In this document: one piece after another, positions 8,842 through 15,497 of the stretch
How positions within the stretch are numbered: position 1 is the first letter of the stretch
Layout of the letters: each line of letters opens with the position of its first letter
DNA from: Nocardia bovistercoris
Lineage (GTDB): Bacteria > Actinomycetota > Actinomycetes > Mycobacteriales > Mycobacteriaceae
Assembly (NCBI RefSeq): GCF_015674855.1
Contig: NZ_JADMLG010000009.1
Location: 211,541-275,540 of the forward strand
Direction of reading: 5' to 3'
DNA: 64,000 nt
Position numbers and translations under genes: made by a program
Notes under the pieces: model-generated
The model's input: only the letters and a program-made list of their open reading frames with translations
Told to the model about the DNA's origin: nothing
The model's database searches: none

Positions 8842-9795
8842 TCAGGTGCGCAGTGTCGTGAACACCCCACCGCGCCGGCCTGCGTCCCGCAGCCGAGCTT
8901 GCCAGTCGTGGTCCCCGGGGCGGATGTCGGTGATCTCCCAGCGTCGCACCGTGTCGAAGGCCGCGCGTCCGTCGTGGCCCGCTTCGACCAGTTTCGCCAG
9001 CGAGCCATGGGCGCGCAGGTCGTCGCGGGCTGCGGTGAGGACGGCGATGGTGTCGTCGAGGACTTCGAGCAGCGCGTCCCGGTTCGGTTCGCAGATGGCC
9101 CGCACCAGGTCGGGCGCGGTGCCCGCGACCCTGGTGCCGTCGCGGAAGGAGCCGGCCGCGAGTCCGAGGGCGAGGGTGCCGCCGCCCGAGCCCGCGACCG
9201 CGAGCGCTTCGGCGAGCACGTGCGGCAGATGGGAGATGCGCGCGACCGCGCGGTCGTGGTCCTCGGCGCCGACCGGCACCACCACCGCGCCGCAGTCAAC
9301 GGCCAGGCGCGCGACTCTCGTCCACACCCGCGCGTGCGCGTCGTCGTCGGCGCCGACCGTCCACACGGCGTTGCGGAACAGCTCGGAATCCGTTGCGGAC
9401 CAGCCCGATTCGGAAGTGCCCGCCATCGGGTGACCGCCAACGTAGCGTTTGCCGAGCCCGTGCGCGCGGACGGCGCGCACGACCGGTCCCTTGACGCTGA
9501 CCACGTCGGTGAGCGCGCAGTCGGGGGCGAGGGTTTCGACGGCTCCGAGCAGATGGTCGACGGCGGGCATCGGCACCGCGACGACGATGAGCGCATCGGA
9601 TTCGGCGGCTCGGGTCAATGCCGCTGCCAGGTCGCCGGTGACGTCGTAGCCGTCGGCTGTCGCGGCGCGCACGCCTGCTTGCGACCTGTTGTATCCCCAG
9701 GCCGGGTAGCCCGCCGCACGCGCCGCGCGCAACAGCGACCCGCCGATCAACCCCGCCCCGAGGACGCAAACCGGTGGTTTCTGGTCACGAGTCAC
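8842..9795 (-). CDS. tyrA: Prephenate dehydrogenase (tyrosine biosynthesis)
   Basis: A 317-residue enzyme that oxidatively decarboxylates prephenate to 4-hydroxyphenylpyruvate with NAD(P). The N-terminal dinucleotide-binding loop VCVLGAGLIGGSLLRAARAAG is followed by VVAVPMPAVDHLL, TDVVSVKGPVV, the active-site GGHPMAGTSESGW with its conserved His, and SHLPHVLAEAL. The GTG at 9795 (VTRDQKPPV) is preferred because the Rossmann strand begins 10 residues later; the frame open to 9876 adds a sequence with no homology. The divergent tadA-partner gene starts 58 bases away. In mycobacteria tyrA is likewise next to this pair. Confidence 0.93.
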   Translation of the reverse strand: MTRDQKPPVCVLGAGLIGGSLLRAARAAGYPAWGYNRSQAGVRAATADGYDVTGDLAAALTRAAESDALIVVAVPMPAVDHLLGAVETLAPDCALTDVVSVKGPVVRAVRAHGLGKRYVGGHPMAGTSESGWSATDSELFRNAVWTVGADDDAHARVWTRVARLAVDCGAVVVPVGAEDHDRAVARISHLPHVLAEALAVAGSGGGTLALGLAAGSFRDGTRVAGTAPDLVRAICEPNRDALLEVLDDTIAVLTAARDDLRAHGSLAKLVEAGHDGRAAFDTVRRWEITDIRPGDHDWQARLRDAGRRGGVFTTLRT

Positions 9796-9853
9796 CGGAA
9801 CAGATTGGCATACGACTACAACATTCAGGCTCAGGCCGACTACCGTTGCGGCC

Positions 9854-10393
9854 ATGGCAGCACAGCGCTCGGGCACGAACAGGGCGACGTCGGAAGATTA
9901 CGACGACGTGGAAGGGTTCGCAGTGGCGGTTGTCCGCGAAGACGGCAAATGGCGGTGCAGCCCGTTGAGCTCGGACGCACTGACCAATCTGTCCGCGGCG
10001 GAAGATGAACTGAAGGCATTGCGCAGCTCAGGCGCGGTGTTCGGACTACTCGACATCGACGACGAATTCTTCGTGGTGCTGCGGCCCGCGCCGAGCGGAA
10101 CCAGGCTGCTGGTCTCGGATGCCACGGCCGCGATCGACTACGACGTCGCCGCTGATGTCCTCGAGGCGCTCAATATCGAGATCCCGGATATCGACCCGGA
10201 CGAACTCGACGATATCGAGCCGTGGGAGGAGGGCGATCTCGGTGTGCTCGCCGATCTCGGTCTCCCCGAACCGGTGTTGAGCGTGATACTCGCCGACACC
10301 GATCTCTACCCGGACGAGCAACTCGGCATGATCGCCCAGCGGCTCGGTTTCGCCAATGAACTGTCGGCGGTGCTGGACAAACTGCCGCGGTGA
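9854..10393 (+). CDS. tRNA adenosine deaminase-associated protein
   Basis: A 179-residue protein of the actinobacterial family always encoded just before tadA. It begins with a basic stretch, then EGFAVAVVREDGKWRCSPL, a central GAVFGLLDIDDEFFVVLRP, a very acidic linker (IPDIDPDELDDIEPWEEGDLG) and a C-terminal DLYPDEQLGMIAQRLGFANELSAVLD. The exact role is unknown; conserved coupling to TadA suggests help with tRNA-Arg wobble editing. The stop overlaps the tadA start by four bases (GTGA). Confidence 0.85.
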   Translation: MAAQRSGTNRATSEDYDDVEGFAVAVVREDGKWRCSPLSSDALTNLSAAEDELKALRSSGAVFGLLDIDDEFFVVLRPAPSGTRLLVSDATAAIDYDVAADVLEALNIEIPDIDPDELDDIEPWEEGDLGVLADLGLPEPVLSVILADTDLYPDEQLGMIAQRLGFANELSAVLDKLPR

Positions 10394-10863
10394 CCCTGCC
10401 GCCGAATCCGATCGTCTCCGATACGGCGATGGTGCGCGCCGCGATCGCGGCCGCGGCCGCCGCCGACCCGCGTGACGTCCCGGTGGGTGCGGTCGTATTC
10501 GATTCGGCCGGAAGGGAACTCGCGCGCGCCGCGAACGCGCGCGAGGCACTGGCCGACCCCACCGCGCACGCCGAGGTGCTCGCGCTGCGCCGGGCCGCCG
10601 CGGTGCACGGCGACGGCTGGCGCCTCGAGCACACCACCCTCGCCGTCACGCTGGAGCCGTGCACGATGTGCGCGGGCGCCCTCGTCCTTGCCCGCGTCGG
10701 CCGCGTCGTCTTCGGCGCCTGGGAACCCAAGACCGGCGCCGTCGGCTCACTGTGGGACGTGGTCCGCGACCGCCGCCTCAACCACCGCCCCGACGTCCGA
10801 GGCGGCATCCTCGAATCCGAATGCGCAACCCTCCTCGACACCTTCTTCCGAACCCAACGCTGA
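10390..10863 (+). CDS. tadA: tRNA-specific adenosine deaminase
   Basis: A 157-residue zinc deaminase converting A34 to inosine in tRNA-Arg(ACG). The catalytic HAEVLALR (zinc His and proton-shuttling Glu) and PCTMCAGALVLARV (two zinc Cys) are both intact, as is the DVPVGAVVFD segment. GTG is the start, overlapping the stop of the preceding gene, so the two are coupled. The stop lies 53 bases before tRNA-Ser. Confidence 0.93.
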   Translation: MTLPPNPIVSDTAMVRAAIAAAAAADPRDVPVGAVVFDSAGRELARAANAREALADPTAHAEVLALRRAAAVHGDGWRLEHTTLAVTLEPCTMCAGALVLARVGRVVFGAWEPKTGAVGSLWDVVRDRRLNHRPDVRGGILESECATLLDTFFRTQR

Positions 10864-10916
10864 CCCCGCATCCAGCCGATTTAACGATCCAGCCCCCTTC
10901 CGGTATCGTTGGCGGC

Positions 10917-11007
10917 GGTGGCGTGTCCGAGCGGCCTAAGGAGCACGCCTCGAAAGCGTGTGAGGGGTAACCCCCCTCCGAGGGTTCAAATCCCTCCGCC
11001 ACCGCCA
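10917..11007 (+). tRNA. tRNA-Ser (anticodon CGA)
   Basis: The acceptor arms GGTGGCG and CGCCACC pair over seven bases, followed by discriminator G and an encoded CCA. The anticodon stem is CACGC/GCGTG with loop CTCGAAA, giving anticodon CGA (10951-10953). A long variable arm (GAGGGGTAACCCCCCTC) and the T-loop GGTTCAAATCC confirm a class II serine tRNA, 91 bases with CCA. Confidence 0.97.
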
Positions 11008-11008
11008 G

Positions 11009-11040
11009 AGCCCTTCACCTGTTCATGCAGGTGAAGGGCT
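11009..11040 (+). terminator. Rho-independent terminator of tRNA-Ser(CGA)
   Basis: AGCCCTTCACCTG and CAGGTGAAGGGCT form a perfect 13-bp stem around a six-base loop, two bases after the tRNA CCA end, followed by the T-rich ATTTTCATT. Confidence 0.9.
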
Positions 11041-11092
11041 ATTTTCATTACCGCAGTGTTGGCCTCAGTACCCGAAGCGCGGTCGGCGAGTA

Positions 11093-11130
11093 TGTAGCAT
11101 TCTGTACACCGTGTAGCAGTTTGGGTAGCA
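11093..11130 (+). promoter_or_regulatory. Candidate VapBC operator with TGTAGCA repeats
   Basis: TGTAGCA occurs at 11093 and 11112 (19 bases apart), and GGTAGCA ends at 11130, just before the antitoxin start. Repeated short boxes of this kind upstream of a toxin-antitoxin operon usually bind the antitoxin or the complex for autoregulation. Assignment is by position and repetition only. Confidence 0.5.
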
Positions 11131-11137
11131 TGTGGTT

Positions 11138-11389
11138 ATGAGGACGATCCAGCAACGGGACCTCCGCAACGACAGTGGCAAGGTCCTCGCCGCGGTCGAA
11201 GCCGGCGAGAGCTTCACCATCACCCGTAATGGCAAACCCGTCGCCGAACTCAAGCCCCTGACACGGCGAACCTTTGTGCCCATCGCCGAACTCGCCCGCA
11301 CCAGCGCCCATCTACCGCGCATTCCCTACAACGAGTGGCGTGCCGACATGGATGCGATGATCGACCAGGAGATCGCAGGCGGTGAGTGA
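11138..11389 (+). CDS. Antitoxin of the Phd/YefM-VapB type
   Basis: An 83-residue protein: MRTIQQRDLRNDSGKVLAAVEAGESFTITRNGKPVAEL is the Phd/YefM DNA-binding fold, and the C-terminal half is the toxin-neutralising tail. The ATG at 11138 is taken; a GTG two codons upstream is also possible. The downstream PIN toxin starts eight bases before its stop, so the genes are co-translated. Confidence 0.88.
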   Translation: MRTIQQRDLRNDSGKVLAAVEAGESFTITRNGKPVAELKPLTRRTFVPIAELARTSAHLPRIPYNEWRADMDAMIDQEIAGGE

Positions 11390-11795
11390 ACCCACCGTGC
11401 CACGGCACGTGCTGCTCGACACGTCGGTCCTCATCGACTACTCCGAGGTGCACTCAGCGCTACCCGATGAAGCGGAGGCCGCCATCAGTGCGATAAGTCT
11501 CGCTGAACTCGCTGCCGGACTGCACTCCACCAAAGATCCGATGAAACAAGCCCAACGCCAACTCCAGTTCCAGTGGGTCGCGAGATCGTTCAACCCGCTC
11601 GCGTTCGACGCCGAGACAGCCAACGTGTACGGGTCGTTGGCATTTCTCCTCGAGCAAATCGGACGTAGACCGCGAGGCCGAGTGGCTGACCTCCAGATAG
11701 CAGCTACAGCCGTCCAACACAGCTTGCCTCTCTACACCCGCAACCCAGACGACTTCACGGGGCTCGGACCGCTGCTGAACATCGCCGCGGTGTAG
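11382..11795 (+). CDS. vapC: VapC-type PIN-domain toxin
   Basis: A 137-residue PIN ribonuclease. The acidic residues expected to bind Mg are D13 (LLDTSVLIDY), E42 (SLAELAAGL) and D103 (RVADLQIAATA), with DD in TRNPDDFTGL near the end. VapC toxins cleave tRNA or rRNA; the target of this one is not predictable. It starts with GTG at 11382 inside the antitoxin gene. Its 3' end overlaps or abuts the broken end of a RelE-like gene on the other strand, and the module sits right after a tRNA gene. Confidence 0.9.
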   Translation: MSEPTVPRHVLLDTSVLIDYSEVHSALPDEAEAAISAISLAELAAGLHSTKDPMKQAQRQLQFQWVARSFNPLAFDAETANVYGSLAFLLEQIGRRPRGRVADLQIAATAVQHSLPLYTRNPDDFTGLGPLLNIAAV

Positions 11796-11798
11796 ACC

Positions 11799-11917
11799 GG
11801 CGCCTCGTTTAGCGGCCCGGTCATGAACTGGTAGGCGGCGACGGCAACCGGTTCGGGTAGCCGCTCGGTCAGCATGCGCCGCACGGTCTGGGTGGTCTCC
11901 AGGCTGTAGGTGGTCAC
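11799..11917 (-). pseudogene. RelE-like toxin remnant (N-terminal third)
   Basis: Reading from GTG at 11917 gives VTTYSLETTQTVRRMLTERL, then PEPVAVAAYQFMTGPLNEAP, which matches the N-terminal helices of actinobacterial RelE/ParE-family toxins (RLPE-VA-A---F--GPL pattern). Homology stops at the point where the vapC 3' end begins, and the catalytic C-terminal half is missing. The start overlaps the stop of the remnant antitoxin by four bases, the normal arrangement of an intact relBE operon, which supports the identification. Confidence 0.6.
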
Positions 11918-12003
11918 CGCCTGTGGTGCGACATCGCGGCGGCCAGTTCGTCGCCGGTGACGGCCTCACCACGCGCCAGTTCGGCGTCGGAAGAGATGAG
12001 CCG
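11914..12003 (-). pseudogene. Antitoxin remnant (C-terminal tail) of the broken relBE module
   Basis: About 29 codons (ISSDAELARGEAVTGDELAAAM and a short tail) ending in TGA at 11914-11916, overlapping the GTG of the RelE remnant. The VTGDELAAAM tail looks like the toxin-binding end of a Phd/RelB-type antitoxin. Upstream the frame continues but loses any likeness, so the DNA-binding half appears lost. The call is weak on its own and rests mainly on the coupling with the RelE remnant. Confidence 0.4.
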
Positions 12004-12138
12004 GGCTACCGGGGTCGCGCTCGGGTATCGACGTGGTTCGGTGGGTGAGTTCGGTGGGGAAGTGGGTATTGCGGGCGGTAGGAGAGCGCGGATAGGTGTT
12101 TCGCTCAGGGCGTTACCGAACGAGCCGCGTGGAGAACG

Positions 12139-12354
12139 ATGCGCGACAGTTATTCGAGAGTCGGTGGACTGATTGTCCTGGTCTGGTTGGTCATCGGCAT
12201 TATCGCCGCGGCGCAACGGGGCTATTTCGACGGCGGGCCGGTGAACTGCGCCGGTTTCGGCACGATCGCGGTGACGACCATCGCCGGTCCGCTGAACTAT
12301 ATGGGGGTGAACCCGAAGATCGCGGATTGTAATGTGCCGCAGCCGAGTCCGTAG
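12139..12354 (+). CDS. Small conserved membrane protein, copy 1
   Basis: A 71-residue protein with one clear membrane helix (GLIVLVWLVIGIIAAAQRGYF) and a C-terminal region NCAGFGTIAVTTIAGPLNYMGVNPKIADCNVPQPSP. It is a paralogue of the gene at 12698: both share the LVWLV-IG--AA-QR-Y, GTIA-T--AGPLNYMGVNPK and C--PQPS blocks. Similar small proteins of unknown function occur in mycolata. Two Cys flank the second hydrophobic stretch and could form a disulfide. A strong hairpin follows ten bases after the stop. Confidence 0.7.
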   Translation: MRDSYSRVGGLIVLVWLVIGIIAAAQRGYFDGGPVNCAGFGTIAVTTIAGPLNYMGVNPKIADCNVPQPSP

Positions 12355-12363
12355 TGGATTCGT

Positions 12364-12401
12364 CGAACGGGCCGGGTGTACGCGTACACCCGGCCCGTTC
12401 G
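12364..12401 (+). terminator. Perfectly palindromic terminator
   Basis: CGAACGGGCCGGGTGTA, a central CGCG, then the exact complement, 38 bases in all, followed by TTTCGG. It ends the first small membrane protein gene. Confidence 0.85.
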
Positions 12402-12530
12402 TTTCGGCAAGTAGCGGTGAGATCGCGATCAGTTAGCGATCGGATCGCCCTATATCTCGATAACCCTGGATTGCCGACCGGTGTGCGGGGAGAATGGGGA
12501 ATTGTCAGTCCACTGCGCTGCGTGAGGCAG

Positions 12531-12546
12531 TGTTTCACAAGAAACA
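12531..12546. promoter_or_regulatory. parS-like 16-mer (two central mismatches)
   Basis: TGTTTCACAAGAAACA matches the bacterial parS consensus TGTTTCACGTGAAACA at 14 of 16 positions; both arms TGTTTC/GAAACA are perfect and only the central GT is changed to AA. It lies in the otherwise empty 296-base gap between the two small membrane protein genes. The central bases matter for ParB binding, so function is doubtful; it could equally be an operator for an unknown regulator. Confidence 0.35.
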
Positions 12547-12697
12547 TAGCGTGCGCCTCGGACATGTGGAATGTGCCACATAATTGCCGGAAGTCTGTTC
12601 AGGGATAGCCCGCATGTGTCGACCGGGGCGCACGAGGGGATAGCGACGTCCCACGAGGACTCGTGCCCCGCGTGAGTGCGGAAGGATGCGATGAACA

Positions 12698-12958
12698 ATG
12701 CGCGACCGCGAGCGTTTCGAGCGTCTGATCCTGCAACCGCCGACACCCAGCCTCGGCGTGCGGATAGCGAGCACACTCATCATGCTCTGGTTGGTCGTCG
12801 GCGTACTCGCCGCGGGCCAACGTAATTACCTGTTCCCCGGCCCGGTCGATTGCGGTGGGCTCGGCACCATCGCGCTGACCGTCGTGGCCGGTCCGCTCAA
12901 CTACATGGGGGTCAATCCCAAAGTCGCCGAATGCGAGATTCCACAGCCGAGTCAGTGA
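12698..12958 (+). CDS. Small conserved membrane protein, copy 2
   Basis: An 86-residue paralogue of the gene at 12139 with a longer cytosolic N-terminus (MRDRERFERLILQPPTPSLG), one membrane helix (STLIMLWLVVGVLAAGQRNY) and the shared GTIALTVVAGPLNYMGVNPK and C-terminal PQPSQ blocks. GAAGGATGCG precedes the ATG. The function is unknown. The convergent MmpL gene ends 45 bases downstream. Confidence 0.75.
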   Translation: MRDRERFERLILQPPTPSLGVRIASTLIMLWLVVGVLAAGQRNYLFPGPVDCGGLGTIALTVVAGPLNYMGVNPKVAECEIPQPSQ

Positions 12959-13002
12959 TGAGCGCACGCGCGGGTGCGCCCGATCGGTGCGCCCGCGCCC
13001 GC

Positions 13003-15282
13003 TCACCCCACCGAGACCGTCGACCGGGCGCGCAACGCGTGCAGCTTGGCGCCCTCGACATCGATATCGGGCACGATGCGGTCCAGCCATTTCGGCAACC
13101 ACCACGCCCACTTCCCGAGCAGGACGAGCAGCGCCGGGATGAGCACCATCCGCACCAGGAACGCGTCGAGCAGCACACCGGCCGCGAGCGCGAAACCCAT
13201 CTGCTTCGCGGTGGCGTTGGTCTCCAGGATGAACGAGCCGAACACCGAGATCATGATGACGGCCGCCGAGGTCACCACGCGCGCGCCGTGGCGATAACCG
13301 GAGATCATCGCCTCCTTCGGAGGTTTGCCGTGCACGTACTCCTCGCGCATTCGGGTGACGAGGAACACCTGGTAGTCCATGGCGAGGCCGAAGACGAGGC
13401 CGATGAGCATGATCGGCAGGAAGCTCACGATGGCGTGCCGATCCTCGATCAGTCCGAGGCCGCCGTCCTGGAAGATCAGTACGGTCGCGCCGAAGGTGGC
13501 GGCCATCGAGAGCAGGAAGCCGAGCGCGGCGGTCAACGGCACCAGAACCGACCGGAATACCGAGATGAGCAGCAGGAACGCCGCGCCCGCCACGATCGCG
13601 AGATAGGGCACGATCTTGCTGAGCAGAACGTGGTCGATATCGGCGTAGATGGCGGTGGTGCCGGTGATGCCGTAGGCGATGCCGAATTCGGAGCGCAGCG
13701 TCGCCTCGTCCGCCCTTGCCGCGCGCACCAGATCCTTGGTGTCCTGGTTGTTGGGTCCGGCATTCGGCACGCCGTTGAGCAGTGCGCCCCGCCCGTCCTC
13801 GCTCATGGTTGGCTCGGTCACGTATGCCATGGCCGGGTAGGCGGAGAGCGTGTCGCGCAGTGCGGTCAGCGCGCGCGTCCGGTTCTCGGGTGCGACGGCG
13901 CCCAGATCCACCGCGACCTGGAGCACGCCGTTGCTGCCCTCGCCGAACCCTTCGGTGCGCAGTTCGTATGCCTTTCGCACGGTGGTGGTCTTCGGCATGC
14001 TGTCTTCGCCGGGTAGGCCGAGGTTCAGGTTCAGCGCGGGCGCGGCGAGCAGGCCGAGCACCACGACCGCGAGGATCAGGGTCGGCACCGGCATGCGGCC
14101 GATCACCGTCGCGAATCGCATACCGTTGGTGACCCGCGCGTCGTCCTCGGGATCACCTCGGGCGATCAGCGGCAGCTCCGGCTTGAACAGGAACCGGCCG
14201 AAGGCGCCGAGCAGCGCGGGCATCAGGGTGATGGCGGTGAGCACCGCGAAGGCAGCGGCCACCGCGCCGCCGAGTCCCATGAACGTGAGGAACCGCACAC
14301 CGACGATGGCCAGCCCGACCAGCGCGATGATCACCGTGAGACCCGCGAACACCACCGCCGAGCCCGCCGTGCCGAGCGCGGTTCCCGCGGCTTCCTCGGG
14401 TGAGTCCAGCACGGCGCGTTCGTGTTTGTAGCGGGAGACGATGAACAGCGCGTAGTCGATGGACAGCGCGATGCCGATCATCGAGGCCAGGAACGTGGTG
14501 AAACTGGGTATGGACAGGAACGAGGTGCCGAGGAAGATCAGCGAGGTGGCCGCGCTCAAGCCGACGATCGCGGTGATGATCGGTACGAACGCGGCCACGA
14601 TCGCGCCGAAGGCGACGATCATCACCACCAGGGCCACGGCCATGCCGATCAGCTCGGACTTGCCGCTCGGAGTCTCCTGTTCGACGGCGATCGTTCCGCT
14701 CATCTCCACGGTGAGCCCGGCGTCGCGCGCCGGGTCGGCCGCGTCGTAGGCGGCGGCGCGATCAGCCGCGGTGACATCGCCGAAATTCGCGATGGTGAAC
14801 GGCACGCTGAAGTAGGCGACGGTGCGCGGCGCGGTCTTGTTCAGCACGTTCAGCGGCGCACCGCTGCATCGGCTCGGCTCCGGATCCGGTACCAGGCAGC
14901 CCATCTCCTCGGTGGCGGTGACCGGATCGACGATCGGGGTGGCGTGCTCGATGATGTCGAGCTGTTCGACGCGGCCGATCAGCGCCGTGAGCGCGGCGCG
15001 GTTGGCCGGGTCGGTGAGCTGCTGCCCCGGCGGAGCGCCGATCACGTAGGTGCCGGTGACCGCGTCGAATGCGAATGCCTCCGACATACCGGGGAAGTGT
15101 TGGTCCAGGATTTCGGTGGCGCGTTCCGACGGCAGATTCGGCAGGCTGAAGTCGTCGGTCATGGGTTTCTTCAGCTGGGCGCCGAGCGCGCCGAGGATCA
15201 GGAACAGCAGTAGCCAGACGGGTAGCACGATCCACTTGCGGCGGAAGGCGAACTTCCCCCACCGGTACAGATACACGGACAC
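13003..15282 (-). CDS. MmpL/RND-family lipid transporter, tandem copy A
   Basis: A 759-residue membrane protein of the RND superfamily. It has an N-terminal helix, a periplasmic loop (about residues 45-185), a helix block with GIALSIDYALFIVSRYKHERA, a second periplasmic loop, and a second helix block with IGLVFGLAMDYQVFLVTRMREEYVHG. The Asp-Tyr pairs in the SIDYALF and AMDYQVF segments are the proton-relay residues of MmpL proteins. GTG at 15282 follows GAGGAG at a good distance. It is a tandem duplicate of the next gene and shares its first 24 residues exactly. Such proteins export lipids or siderophores across the inner membrane of mycolata; the substrate is unknown. Confidence 0.92.
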   Translation of the reverse strand: MSVYLYRWGKFAFRRKWIVLPVWLLLFLILGALGAQLKKPMTDDFSLPNLPSERATEILDQHFPGMSEAFAFDAVTGTYVIGAPPGQQLTDPANRAALTALIGRVEQLDIIEHATPIVDPVTATEEMGCLVPDPEPSRCSGAPLNVLNKTAPRTVAYFSVPFTIANFGDVTAADRAAAYDAADPARDAGLTVEMSGTIAVEQETPSGKSELIGMAVALVVMIVAFGAIVAAFVPIITAIVGLSAATSLIFLGTSFLSIPSFTTFLASMIGIALSIDYALFIVSRYKHERAVLDSPEEAAGTALGTAGSAVVFAGLTVIIALVGLAIVGVRFLTFMGLGGAVAAAFAVLTAITLMPALLGAFGRFLFKPELPLIARGDPEDDARVTNGMRFATVIGRMPVPTLILAVVVLGLLAAPALNLNLGLPGEDSMPKTTTVRKAYELRTEGFGEGSNGVLQVAVDLGAVAPENRTRALTALRDTLSAYPAMAYVTEPTMSEDGRGALLNGVPNAGPNNQDTKDLVRAARADEATLRSEFGIAYGITGTTAIYADIDHVLLSKIVPYLAIVAGAAFLLLISVFRSVLVPLTAALGFLLSMAATFGATVLIFQDGGLGLIEDRHAIVSFLPIMLIGLVFGLAMDYQVFLVTRMREEYVHGKPPKEAMISGYRHGARVVTSAAVIMISVFGSFILETNATAKQMGFALAAGVLLDAFLVRMVLIPALLVLLGKWAWWLPKWLDRIVPDIDVEGAKLHALRARSTVSVG

Positions 15283-15497
15283 AGCGTTCTCCTCGCGATC
15301 ATCGGGTCGAGCCGGTTCGGGGCTTGCGCTTCCCGCCGACGGGACCGCGTCGGCGAGGGACCGAGCTGAAGAGTCGAACAGTTCCGAGTCTGCTGTGCCT
15401 TCGGTGCGATATCAAGATCATCGGCGCCCGCGGGGAACGAGTTCGGCCCCGCACCCTGGAGCGGGTGCGGGGCCGAAGATCTCAGGTGACCGATATG

